Positions 26,671 through 34,512 of a DNA stretch of 64,000 nucleotides are shown in pieces. Source of the DNA: Halomonas gemina (lineage in GTDB: Bacteria; Pseudomonadota; Gammaproteobacteria; Pseudomonadales; Halomonadaceae); NCBI RefSeq assembly GCF_023554995.1, contig NZ_JAMJPK010000005.1, forward strand, positions 124,001 through 188,000, given 5' to 3'. The first letter of the stretch is position 1, and the number at the start of each line of letters is the position of its first letter. The notes under the pieces are model-generated. The model was not told the DNA's origin and ran no database searches. It worked only from the letters and a program-made list of their open reading frames with translations. Made by a program: the position numbers and the translations under genes.

Positions 26671-27960
26671 TCAGCGCAGGCGTTCCAGCAGCTGGTAGTA
26701 CCACATGCCGGCGGCCAGCAGGGTGTTGCCGAGACGGTCGCTGAACGGGACACGCCAGTGACGGACATTGGCGAAGGCATCGAACTCCCGCATGTTGCCG
26801 TCGACCGCCTCGGCGAGGATCTCGCCGACGAGGTGCGAGGTGGCGATGCCGTGCCCGGAGTAGCCCTGGGCGTAGTAGACGTGGGGGGAGAGCTTGCCGA
26901 GCATCGGCACGCGGTTGATCACGATCCCGGCGAGTCCTTGCCACTGGAAGTCGAGCGCCACGCCCTCGAGCTGTGGGAAGGTATGCTCCAGCCGCGGGCG
27001 CAGCTCGGCGGCGATGTCGTCTGACGTCCTTCCCGAGTAGTTGGCGCCGCCCCCGAAGAGCAGCCGCCGGTCGGCGGTTAGGCGGTAATAGTCCAGCACG
27101 AAGCGGGTATCGTAGACGGCCAGGTCCTGGGGGTTGATCGCGTTGGCGGTGGCCTCGTCCAGCGGGGCGGTCGTGACGATGCCGAGTGAGGCGGGGAAGA
27201 GCTTGCCACCGAGCCGCCGGCGCTCGAGGTGGTGGTAGGCGTTGCCGGCAAGGATCACGCTATCGGCCTGAACGCGGCCATGCTCGCCGATGACGGCCGG
27301 GGATTCACCGTGCACAACCTCCACCACGGGTGACGCTTCGAAGATCCTGGCCCCCAGGCTTGCCGCTGCCCGGGCCTCGCCCAGGCAGAGGTTCAGCGGG
27401 TGGAGATGCATGTTGTAGTCGTTGCGCAGGGCGCCATGGTAGAGCCGCGTGCCGAGCACGTCTTCGACCCCTGCCTTGTCCAGCCAATGGACATGTTCGC
27501 CGATCCAGTGGGACTGAGAGGCCTCGTAGTCCCGTTGCAGTGCCTTCAGATGGCTCGGCTGGTAGGCCGCCTGGAGATGGCCGTGCTTGAGGTCGCAGGG
27601 AATGGCGTATTTCTCGACACGTTCGCGAATAATGCGCTGGCCGCGCCAGCGGAGATCCCAGACGAAATCGGCAGCTTCATTGCCCAGGGTGCGACGCATC
27701 TGGCGGCGCATGGCATCTTCGCCGGACAGGCTGCCGGTGACCTGGCCGCCGTTGCGTCCACTGGCTCCCCAGCCGATCTTGTTCGCCTCGACCACCGCCA
27801 CCCGATAGCCCCGTTCGCTCAGCTCGACGGCCGTGGCCATGCCCGTGAAGCCGCCACCCACGATGGCGACGTCGACCCGGTGATTGCCCTCGAGGACAGG
27901 GTAATCGGATTCGCTGAAGATGGACGCGGAGTAGTAGGACGGGGGGCGCGATTGGGCCAT
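26671..27960 (-). CDS. FAD-dependent oxidoreductase, PuuB-like (copy 3)
   Basis: This DAO-family flavoprotein of 429 residues has FAD motif VAIVGGGFTGMATAVELSE, GWGASGRNGGQVTGSLSG, MHLHPLNLCLGEARAAA and SPHVYYAQGYSGHGIATSHL. It clearly belongs with the two PuuB-like proteins of locus A but differs in its N-terminal segment (MAQSRPPSYYSASIFSESDYP). It lies upstream of an NhaC-type transporter and divergent from a GntR/FCD regulator, with a tandem palindromic operator only about 20-45 bases before its start codon. This suggests a separate, inducible amine or amino-acid oxidation unit, not necessarily putrescine. Confidence 0.8.
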   Translation of the reverse strand: MAQSRPPSYYSASIFSESDYPVLEGNHRVDVAIVGGGFTGMATAVELSERGYRVAVVEANKIGWGASGRNGGQVTGSLSGEDAMRRQMRRTLGNEAADFVWDLRWRGQRIIRERVEKYAIPCDLKHGHLQAAYQPSHLKALQRDYEASQSHWIGEHVHWLDKAGVEDVLGTRLYHGALRNDYNMHLHPLNLCLGEARAAASLGARIFEASPVVEVVHGESPAVIGEHGRVQADSVILAGNAYHHLERRRLGGKLFPASLGIVTTAPLDEATANAINPQDLAVYDTRFVLDYYRLTADRRLLFGGGANYSGRTSDDIAAELRPRLEHTFPQLEGVALDFQWQGLAGIVINRVPMLGKLSPHVYYAQGYSGHGIATSHLVGEILAEAVDGNMREFDAFANVRHWRVPFSDRLGNTLLAAGMWYYQLLERLR

Positions 27961-27978
27961 GACGATGCTCGCTGTAAG

Positions 27979-28004
27979 GTGTGATCACATATGTGTGATC
28001 ACAC
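27979..28004. promoter_or_regulatory. Tandem palindromic operator, two TGTGATCACA sites
   Basis: The perfect 10-bp palindrome TGTGATCACA occurs at 27980-27989 and again at 27994-28003, centres 14 bases apart, within the repeated unit GTGTGATCACA separated by TAT. It lies between the divergent oxidase (start 27960) and GntR (start 28107) genes. FCD-type GntR proteins bind short palindromes, so this is very likely the operator of the regulator at 28107. Position close to the oxidase start suggests repression of that promoter. Confidence 0.75.
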
Positions 28005-28106
28005 TAGCAGGGGCTCATGATAGTGGCAACCCGGTGCGGGACGGAGCCGCAGTGGCGCCTGTTTGGGGTATGCTGGCGGGGTGTATGACGACGACATGGC
28101 AGGCCG

Positions 28107-28763
28107 ATGGAGCAACAGATACAGGGCGAAGGGTTCTCGCCGGATACCGCCGCCACCCGACTGCATCGGGAACTGCGGACGAGGCTCTGCGAGGGGGATT
28201 TTGCGCCGGGAGACGTGATCTCGATACGCCGTATCGCCACCGAGTACGGTACCAGCGCGATGCCCGCCCGTGAGGCCGTGCGCTGGCTGGTGACGGAGGG
28301 GGCACTGGTCTTCTCCGACAGCCGCAAGATCCGGGTCCCCGAACTGAGCCGCGAGCGCTTTCACGAGGTGCTGTTTGCGCGCAAGAGCCTCGAGACCGAA
28401 GTCTCCCGCCAGGCCTTCCCCCGGCTGGCCGCCGAGGATCTGGCTGAGCTCGAGGGCATCGATGCTCGGATCAATGCGGCCATCGAGGCCGGCGATATGC
28501 AGGCGTACATGCGGGGCAATCATCGCTTCCACTTCCTGATCTATCGACGCAGCCACTCCTGTGTGCTGCTGCCCCTGGTCGAGCTCCTCTGGCTGCAGTA
28601 CGGGCCCAGCATGCGACAGATCGGGACTCGCTGGGGCGCATCAAGCATCGCCGATGACCATCATCGTGACGTGACCCAGGCCCTGTCCCGTGGAGACAGG
28701 GAGGGCTTCTGCAACGCCATTGCCGCCGATATCGAACAGGGAATGCGCCTCCTCGACGAGTAG
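28107..28763 (+). CDS. GntR-family transcriptional regulator, FCD type
   Basis: The 218-residue protein has an N-terminal winged helix (ATRLHRELRTRLCEGDFAPG, then MPAREAVRWLVTEGALV). A C-terminal all-helical FCD domain has the expected metal/ligand histidines in HRFHFLIYRRS and DDHHRDVTQAL. Such proteins are usually repressors released by an organic acid or amino acid. It is divergent from the PuuB-like oxidase and NhaC-type transporter genes across a region with two copies of a perfect palindrome. It is convergent with the second synthetase gene (77-base gap). The effector is unknown. Confidence 0.88.
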   Translation: MEQQIQGEGFSPDTAATRLHRELRTRLCEGDFAPGDVISIRRIATEYGTSAMPAREAVRWLVTEGALVFSDSRKIRVPELSRERFHEVLFARKSLETEVSRQAFPRLAAEDLAELEGIDARINAAIEAGDMQAYMRGNHRFHFLIYRRSHSCVLLPLVELLWLQYGPSMRQIGTRWGASSIADDHHRDVTQALSRGDREGFCNAIAADIEQGMRLLDE

Positions 28764-28840
28764 GCTTGCCAGGCCGGCGTAGCGGTCATTCGACGGCTCG
28801 AGGAGGGTCCCTCGGCGGTCATGGCGAGCGATACCGCAGG

Positions 28841-30214
28841 TCACACATGGCGCAGGTACCAGTCGTACTCGAGCTTGCTGACCGCCTGCATGGCCAGGTC
28901 CCGCTCGGCACGGCGGTTGGCCAGGAAGACCGCGAGGAAGTCCGCGCCCAGCGCCTCGGCCAGGGGCTCGCTCTGCTCCAGCAGGTCCAGGGCCTGTCGC
29001 CAGCTGTTGGTCAGGCTGGGCGCAACCTGGTCATAGGCGTTGCCGGTGATGGCCGGCGGTGGCGTCAGGCGCTGCTTAAGCCCGTGGTCGATGGCGCCGA
29101 GCAGGGTGGCCAGCAGCAGGTAGGGATTGACGTCGGCGCCGGCCACCCGGTGCTCGATGCGCCGCGCCGCGTTGGGCCCCGAGGGGATGCGCAGCGCCAC
29201 CGAACGGTTATCGTAGCCCCAGGTCGGGGCCATGGGCACATAGAGCCCGGGCTGGAAGCGGCGGAAGGAGTTGAGGTTGGGGGCGAAGAGCGCCATCGAG
29301 GCCGGCATCAGCTCGAGCAGCCCGGCCACGGCGTGCTGCATCTGCGGCGTGCCGAGCGGGGCGCCGTCCTCGGCCGCGAAGACGTTGTTCCCGGCCTCGT
29401 CGAGCAGGCTGATATGGACGTGGGTGCCATTGCCGGCCTCCTGGCCATAGGGCTTGGCCATGAAGGTGGCCTCGAAGCCATGGTGCAGGGCCACGCCCTT
29501 GATCAGGCGCTTGAGCAGCACCGCGCTGTCGCAGGCCGCGAGGGCATCATCGCAGTGGATCAGGTTGATCTCGAACTGTCCCGGTGCGCACTCCTTGAGG
29601 GCGGTGTCCAGCGGCAGCTGCTGGGTCCGGGCGGCGGCATGGATCTCCTCGAGCAACTCGGCATACTCGTCGAGCTCGTTGATCGAGTAGAGCTGGCTCT
29701 GCGCGGCGCGCTCGCCGGTCGCCGGCGAGCAGGGCGGCTGGACCATGCCCAGGGCGTCCCGGCGGCGGTCGACGAGACTGAACTCCATCTCCACGGCCAC
29801 CACCGGCGTCAGCCCGGCGCGACGCAAGCGTTCCAGCACCCGGGCGAGCACCTGGCGGGGGTCCGCGAAGAAGGGCGCCCCGTCGGCCTCGGTCATGGTC
29901 ATCAGCAGCTGCGCCTGGCGGGCGTCACGCAGCCAGGGGCTCGGCATCAGGCTGCCCGCCACCGGGCGGCAGACCCGGTCACTGTCGCCGATCGAGAGGC
30001 CAAGGCCCGTGGCCTCGATGGTGTTGCCCAGGATATCCAGGGCGAACACCGAGGCCGGCAGGTTGACCCCGTCACGGAAGGCCTTCTCGAGGTTGTCGCG
30101 GGGGATGCGCTTGCCGCGCAGCACGCCGTTCAGGTCGCTGATCAGCAGGTCGACGCTGTCCACGTCGGGATGGCGGTCGAGGAAGTCGCGGGCTTCATCG
30201 GCTGGGGAGGACAT
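28841..30214 (-). CDS. puuA: Gamma-glutamylpolyamine synthetase-like protein (glutamine synthetase family, copy 2)
   Basis: This 457-residue ligase of the GlnA fold begins VDLLISDLNGVLRGKRIPRD. It has VAVEMEFSLVD and GQFEINLIHCDD metal-site segments, GNGTHVHISLLDEAGNNVFA and HRVAGADVNPYLLLA. It differs clearly from copy 1 at 13126 (for example RIPRDNLEKAF against KIMPAGKYLN), so the two probably handle different amines. In Pseudomonas several such synthetases (PauA1-7, SpuB, SpuI) divide polyamine substrates. It is divergent from puuD-spuC-puuC across an AT-rich control region, which ties it to the same pathway. Confidence 0.85.
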   Translation of the reverse strand: MSSPADEARDFLDRHPDVDSVDLLISDLNGVLRGKRIPRDNLEKAFRDGVNLPASVFALDILGNTIEATGLGLSIGDSDRVCRPVAGSLMPSPWLRDARQAQLLMTMTEADGAPFFADPRQVLARVLERLRRAGLTPVVAVEMEFSLVDRRRDALGMVQPPCSPATGERAAQSQLYSINELDEYAELLEEIHAAARTQQLPLDTALKECAPGQFEINLIHCDDALAACDSAVLLKRLIKGVALHHGFEATFMAKPYGQEAGNGTHVHISLLDEAGNNVFAAEDGAPLGTPQMQHAVAGLLELMPASMALFAPNLNSFRRFQPGLYVPMAPTWGYDNRSVALRIPSGPNAARRIEHRVAGADVNPYLLLATLLGAIDHGLKQRLTPPPAITGNAYDQVAPSLTNSWRQALDLLEQSEPLAEALGADFLAVFLANRRAERDLAMQAVSKLEYDWYLRHV

Positions 30215-30471
30215 GGGGCCACCTATCGGCTTAGGTTCATTGTTCGATGGCTGTCATCTTTAAAGCACACACCCATGTTGTCAAATCTTTTACGTATCTC
30301 ACCAGGATCTGGCGGCCTTTCGGACATTGTGGTTTCAATTATATCTAATTATTACAGCTATTTAAGCCGTATAGGTAGCGACAGGGTGTCGACAGGGGTT
30401 GGCAAGGTTAATCAACGGCGATATGTTGAGCAAAGCATAACAATCACTACGCGTGTTTCGAGGAGACCGCC
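30215..30471. promoter_or_regulatory. AT-rich divergent control region of puuA copy 2 and puuD
   Basis: This 257-base gap is markedly AT-richer than its surroundings (for example the stretch around 30330-30365). It contains GGTTCATTG at 30234-30242, identical to a motif before puuB copy 2 and similar to the E. coli PuuR operator core. It also holds a rightward promoter (listed separately). No open frame of note. Probably the binding region of PuuR for locus B. Confidence 0.5.
30399..30427 (+). promoter_or_regulatory. Candidate sigma-70 promoter of puuD-spuC-puuC
   Basis: TTGGCA (30399-30404) and TATGTT (30422-30427) are separated by an ideal 17 bases, about 45 bases upstream of the puuD start at 30472. 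This matches the direction of the three-gene operon. Confidence 0.5.
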
Positions 30472-31239
30472 ATGCGCACTCGACCCCTGGTAGGCGTGAT
30501 TGCCTGCCGGCGCGAGGTGGAAGGCCACCCCGCGCACATGGTCACCGACAAGTACCTCTCTGCCCTGCGCGACTATGGCCTGGCGCCGGTGATCCTGCCG
30601 GTGTGGGAGGACGCGGTCGAGGGCGAGCTGCTGGCATCGCTGGATGGCCTGCTGCTCACCGGCAGCTACACCAACGTCGAGCCGCAGCGTTACGGTGCCG
30701 AACGTGCGCCGGAGAACACCCGGGACGATACCCACCGCGATGCCGCGGCGCTCGGCTGGATTCCCGCCGCCCTGGACCTGGGGCTGCCGCTGCTGGGCAT
30801 CTGTCGCGGCTTCCAGGAGCTCAACGTGGCCTTCGGCGGCACCCTTCACCAGGCCCTGCAGCAGGTCCCCGGGCGCCTCGACCACCGCGAGCCCGAGGGC
30901 GATCGCGACGCCAAGTATGCGCCCTCCCACGACCTGTCCATCCTGCCCGGGGGACGGCTCGCCGCGCTCCATCCCGAGTCGGCGTCCCGGGTCAACTCGC
31001 TGCACCAGCAGGGCATCGCCGAGCTGGGTCCGGGGCTCGTCGCCGAGGCCTTGGCCCCGGACGGCCAGATCGAGGCGATCTCGGTCGCCGGTGCGCCTGG
31101 CTTCGCCCTGGCGGTGCAGTGGCACCCCGAATGGAAGCCCCGTGAGCACCCGCTCTACGACGCCCTGTTCGGGGCCTTCGCCGCGGCTTGCCAGGCCCAT
31201 CGCAGCGCCCGCATGCCGGTACCCGCCGTCGACGCCTGA
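30472..31239 (+). CDS. puuD: Gamma-glutamyl-GABA hydrolase
   Basis: PuuD (SpuA in Pseudomonas) splits gamma-glutamyl-GABA to glutamate and GABA, the last step of the Puu route. This class I glutamine-amidotransferase-type peptidase of 255 residues has the nucleophile Cys111 in GICRGFQELN and the catalytic His/Glu in QWHPEWKP near residue 220. LLTGSYTNVEPQRYG marks the PuuD subgroup. GAGGAGA precedes the ATG at 30472. It leads an operon with spuC and puuC, 29 bases from the former. Confidence 0.92.
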   Translation: MRTRPLVGVIACRREVEGHPAHMVTDKYLSALRDYGLAPVILPVWEDAVEGELLASLDGLLLTGSYTNVEPQRYGAERAPENTRDDTHRDAAALGWIPAALDLGLPLLGICRGFQELNVAFGGTLHQALQQVPGRLDHREPEGDRDAKYAPSHDLSILPGGRLAALHPESASRVNSLHQQGIAELGPGLVAEALAPDGQIEAISVAGAPGFALAVQWHPEWKPREHPLYDALFGAFAAACQAHRSARMPVPAVDA

Positions 31240-31268
31240 GGCCGTCACCCCGATCCCGGAGAGCCATC

Positions 31269-32678
31269 ATGTCGCATTCGCTTCAGGCACTGGACCGTGC
31301 CCACCACCTGCACCCCTTCACCGACTTCAAGGCGCTGGGCGAGGAGGGCAGCCGCATCATCGAGCGCGCCGAGGGGATCTACATCTACGACGCCGAGGGC
31401 CAGCGTATCCTCGACGGCATGGCGGGCCTGTGGTGCGTCAACCTGGGCTACGGGCGCGAGGAGTTGGTCGCGGCCGCCGCCGAGCAGATGCGCCGGCTGC
31501 CCTACTACAACAACTTCTTCAAGACCACGCACCCGCCGGCGGTGAAGCTCGCCGAGAGGCTCTGCGCGCTGGCGCCGGCGCACCTCAACCACGTCTTCTT
31601 CACCGGCTCCGGTTCCGAGGCCAACGACACCGTGCTGCGCATGGTGCGCCGCTACTGGGCGCTCGAGGGCAGGCCGGAGAAGCAGTGGATCATCGGCCGC
31701 GAGAACGGCTACCACGGCTCCACCGTGGCCGGCATGAGCCTGGGCGGCATGGCGCCGATGCACGACCAGGGCGGGCCCTGCGTACCGGGTATCACCCATG
31801 TGCGTCAGCCCTACTGGTTTGGCGAAGGGCGGTTTGGAGAGGGGCGTCCCGAGGGCCAGGATCCCGAGGCCTTCGGGCGGGAATGCGCGGCGGCCATCGA
31901 GGAGAAGATCTTGGAACTGGGCGAGGAGAACGTCGCGGCCTTTATCGCCGAGCCGGTGCAGGGCGCCGGTGGCGCCATCATGCCACCGGAAAGCTACTGG
32001 CCGGCGGTCAAGGCGGTGCTGGCGAAGTACGACATCCTGCTGGTGGTGGACGAGGTGATCTGCGGCTTCGGTCGCCTGGGCGAATGGTTCGGCAGCGTCC
32101 ACTTTGATCTCGCCCCCGACCTGATGCCCATCGCCAAGGGGCTTTCCTCCGGCTACCTGCCGATCGGCGGGGTGCTGGTCGGCGACCGGGTCGCCGACAC
32201 CCTGATCGAGGCGGGCGGCGAGTTCTTCCACGGCTTCACCTACTCGGGCCACCCGGTGTGTGCCGCGGTGGCGCTGAAGAACCTGGAGATCCTGGAGGCC
32301 GAGGGGGTGGTCGAGCGGGTGCGCGACGAACTGGGCCCCTACCTGGCCCAGCGCTGGGCCACGCTCGCCGACCATCCGCTGGTCGGCGAGGCCCGCTCGC
32401 TGGGACTGATGGGCGCCCTGGAGCTCATCGACCCGGCCAGCGGCGAGCGCTTCGACAAGGCCCTCGCCGCCGGCAACCTGTGCCGCGACATCAGCTTCCG
32501 CCGTGGCCTGGTGATGCGCTCGGTGGGTGATACGATGATCATCGCCCCGCCCCTGGTGATCACCCGCGAGCAGATCGATGAACTGGTGACCCTGGCCCGA
32601 GAGGCGCTGGACGAGACCGCCCGGCGCCTGTCGCCGAGGGTTGCCGACGAACCGCATACCGAGGAGAGACCCGCATGA
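31269..32678 (+). CDS. spuC: Putrescine--pyruvate aminotransferase
   Basis: SpuC transfers an amino group of putrescine (or related diamines) to pyruvate, giving 4-aminobutanal. This class III PLP enzyme of 469 residues has HVFFTGSGSEANDTVLRM, VVDEVICGFGRLGEWFGS (Asp to PLP nitrogen) and IAKGLSSGYLPIGGVLV with the Schiff-base Lys. The LHPFTDFKALGEEG start is typical of SpuC-type enzymes. I chose the ATG at 31269; the frame is open further upstream but overlaps puuD. It overlaps puuC by 4 bases (ATGA), so the aldehyde produced can be taken directly by the co-made dehydrogenase. Confidence 0.9.
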   Translation: MSHSLQALDRAHHLHPFTDFKALGEEGSRIIERAEGIYIYDAEGQRILDGMAGLWCVNLGYGREELVAAAAEQMRRLPYYNNFFKTTHPPAVKLAERLCALAPAHLNHVFFTGSGSEANDTVLRMVRRYWALEGRPEKQWIIGRENGYHGSTVAGMSLGGMAPMHDQGGPCVPGITHVRQPYWFGEGRFGEGRPEGQDPEAFGRECAAAIEEKILELGEENVAAFIAEPVQGAGGAIMPPESYWPAVKAVLAKYDILLVVDEVICGFGRLGEWFGSVHFDLAPDLMPIAKGLSSGYLPIGGVLVGDRVADTLIEAGGEFFHGFTYSGHPVCAAVALKNLEILEAEGVVERVRDELGPYLAQRWATLADHPLVGEARSLGLMGALELIDPASGERFDKALAAGNLCRDISFRRGLVMRSVGDTMIIAPPLVITREQIDELVTLAREALDETARRLSPRVADEPHTEERPA

Positions 32679-34177
32679 GCCACCCCGCACCCCCCAAGAC
32701 GCTGGCCGACTGGCAGGCCCTGGCCGCCGGCCTGACCCTCGAGTCGCGCGCCTTCATCGACGACGCCTTCGTCGAGGCCGCCAGCGGCGAGACCTTCGAG
32801 ACAACGAACCCGGCCACCGGCGAGTTGCTGGCTCGGGTTGCCAGCTGCGACGGCCCCGACGCCGAGCTGGCGGTGGGGCACGCCCGGGCAGCCTTCGACC
32901 GGGGCGACTGGTCGCGCCTGGCGCCGGGGCGGCGCAAGAAGGTGCTGCTGCGCCTGGCCGACCTGATGGAGGCCAACAAGTACGAGCTGGCGCTGCTCGA
33001 TACCCTGGACATGGGCAAACCGGTGAATAGCTCGCTGGGCGACATGGCCGGGGCCATCGGCTGCATCCGCTACCAGGCGGAGTGCATCGACAAGCTCTAT
33101 GGCGAGGTGGCCCCCACCGGCGAGGAGACCCTGGCGCTGGTGCTGCGTGAGCCGCTGGGCGTGGTGGCCTCCATCGTGCCCTGGAACTTCCCGCTGATGA
33201 TGACCGCCTGGAAGATCGCCCCGGCGCTGGCCGCCGGCAACAGCGTCATCCTCAAGCCCTCGGAGAAGTCGCCGCTCTCCGCGCTGCGCCTGGCCCAGCT
33301 GGCCCGAGAGGCGGGCCTGCCGCGTGGCGTCTTCCAGGTGCTGCCGGGCTTCGGCCACACCGTGGGCAAGGCGCTGGCGCTCTCCATGCAGGTCGACTGC
33401 CTGGCCTTCACCGGCTCCACCGGGGTGGGCAAGCAGCTGATGCAGTATGCCGGCCAGTCCAACCTCAAGCGGCTCTACCTGGAGTGCGGCGGCAAGAGCC
33501 CCAATCTGGTCTTCGCCGACTGCAAGGACCTGGACAGGGTCGCCTGCCATGCCGCCGAGGCGATCTTCCACAACCAGGGCGAGGTGTGTATCGCCGGTTC
33601 CCGCCTGCTGGTGGAGAACGCCATCCGCGAGACCTTCGTCGAGAAGGTGCTGGCTGCCGCCGAGGCGATGCAGCCCGGCGACCCGCTCGACCCCGAGAGC
33701 TTCATGGGAGCGATCGTCGATGACGCCCAGTACCGCCGCATCCTCGATTATGTCCGCCAGGGCGTCGAGGAGGGGGCCAGGTTGCGTTGCGGTGGCGAGG
33801 CGCTGGAGGGCAAGGGGCTTTTCATCCCGCCCACGGTGTTCGACGGCGTGACCCCGGCGATGGCCATCGGCCGCGAGGAGGTCTTCGGCCCGGTGCTCGC
33901 GGTGTTCGGCTTCGACAGCGAGGAGGAGGCCATCGCCATGGCCAACGACAGCGACTTCGGTCTGGCCGCCGGCCTGTGGAGCCAGGATATCGACCGCATC
34001 ATGCGCGTGACGCGTCGGCTGGCCTCCGGCCAGGTGTTCGTCAACAACTGGGCCGGCGGCGACCAGACCATGCCCTTCGGCGGGGTCAAGCAGTCCGGCA
34101 ACGGACGCGACAAGTCCCATCACTCCCTGGAGGAGTACTCCGACCTCAAGAGCGTCTGGATGTCGCTCAGTACCTGA
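32675..34177 (+). CDS. puuC: Gamma-glutamyl-gamma-aminobutyraldehyde dehydrogenase
   Basis: PuuC (PauC/KauB type) oxidises gamma-glutamyl-aminobutyraldehyde, and probably free aminoaldehydes from SpuC, with NAD(P)+. The 500-residue protein follows E. coli PuuC closely: FETTNPATGELLARVAS, REPLGVVASIVPWNFPL, catalytic Glu in LECGGKSPN, catalytic Cys in HNQGEVCIAG, and the diagnostic C-terminus MPFGGVKQSGNGRDKS with ELK/DLKSVWMSL. Translationally coupled to spuC. A very long perfect hairpin follows 14 bases after its stop. Confidence 0.93.
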   Translation: MSHPAPPKTLADWQALAAGLTLESRAFIDDAFVEAASGETFETTNPATGELLARVASCDGPDAELAVGHARAAFDRGDWSRLAPGRRKKVLLRLADLMEANKYELALLDTLDMGKPVNSSLGDMAGAIGCIRYQAECIDKLYGEVAPTGEETLALVLREPLGVVASIVPWNFPLMMTAWKIAPALAAGNSVILKPSEKSPLSALRLAQLAREAGLPRGVFQVLPGFGHTVGKALALSMQVDCLAFTGSTGVGKQLMQYAGQSNLKRLYLECGGKSPNLVFADCKDLDRVACHAAEAIFHNQGEVCIAGSRLLVENAIRETFVEKVLAAAEAMQPGDPLDPESFMGAIVDDAQYRRILDYVRQGVEEGARLRCGGEALEGKGLFIPPTVFDGVTPAMAIGREEVFGPVLAVFGFDSEEEAIAMANDSDFGLAAGLWSQDIDRIMRVTRRLASGQVFVNNWAGGDQTMPFGGVKQSGNGRDKSHHSLEEYSDLKSVWMSLST

Positions 34178-34191
34178 CCCGCGCTCCTCTG

Positions 34192-34243
34192 CATGAAAGC
34201 GGCGAGGCCGGCCCCCCGGGGTGCCGGCCTCGCCGCTTTCATG
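34192..34243. terminator. Very long perfect hairpin terminator after puuC
   Basis: Arms at 34192-34212 and 34223-34243 are perfectly complementary over 21 bases around a 10-base loop that can itself pair (CCCC with GGGG). The arms begin CATGAAAGCGGCG and end CGCCGCTTTCATG, so each strand has a short A-tract before and T-tract after the GC core, as in a bidirectional terminator. It ends puuD-spuC-puuC. Confidence 0.85.
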
Positions 34244-34333
34244 TACTGATATATCTAGTTGTAAAGCTATTGCATAGCTTTTTGCCGTCCGGAGGAGTAG
34301 CCTGAAGGGACATTCCCCGCAGGAGCCACCGCC

Positions 34334-34504
34334 ATGTTCGATTTCCTCAAGAGCGACCCGTCGAAGAAGCTGCAGAAGACCTACGAGCAGAAGCTCGAGC
34401 AAGCCATGCTGGCCGCCCGCAATGGCGACATGCGCGCCAACGCCTCCCTGACCGAGGAGGCGGAGGCGCTGCGCGAGGAGATCGAGAAGCTGAAGTCGTC
34501 CTGA
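34334..34504 (+). CDS. Small DUF6435-like protein
   Basis: This 56-residue charged, helical protein starts MFDFLKSDPSKKLQKTYEQK and ends EEAEALREEIEKLKSS. It looks like the DUF6435 (Lacal_2735-type) family of small cytosolic proteins of unknown function; the helix is Glu/Lys rich with heptad character. AGGAG lies about 9 bases before the ATG at 34334. It sits alone between the puuC terminator and the convergent puuR gene (8-base gap). Too short for most gene finders but supported by its family look and ribosome site. Confidence 0.7.
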   Translation: MFDFLKSDPSKKLQKTYEQKLEQAMLAARNGDMRANASLTEEAEALREEIEKLKSS

Positions 34505-34512
34505 GGGACGGG

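Noticed and set aside
27979..28004. CRP binding site reading of the TGTGATCACA repeats
   Set aside because: CRP sites need TGTGA-N6-TCACA. Within each copy the spacer is zero; pairing across copies gives 9 bases between TGTGA and TCACA or a wrong orientation. A GntR operator fits better.
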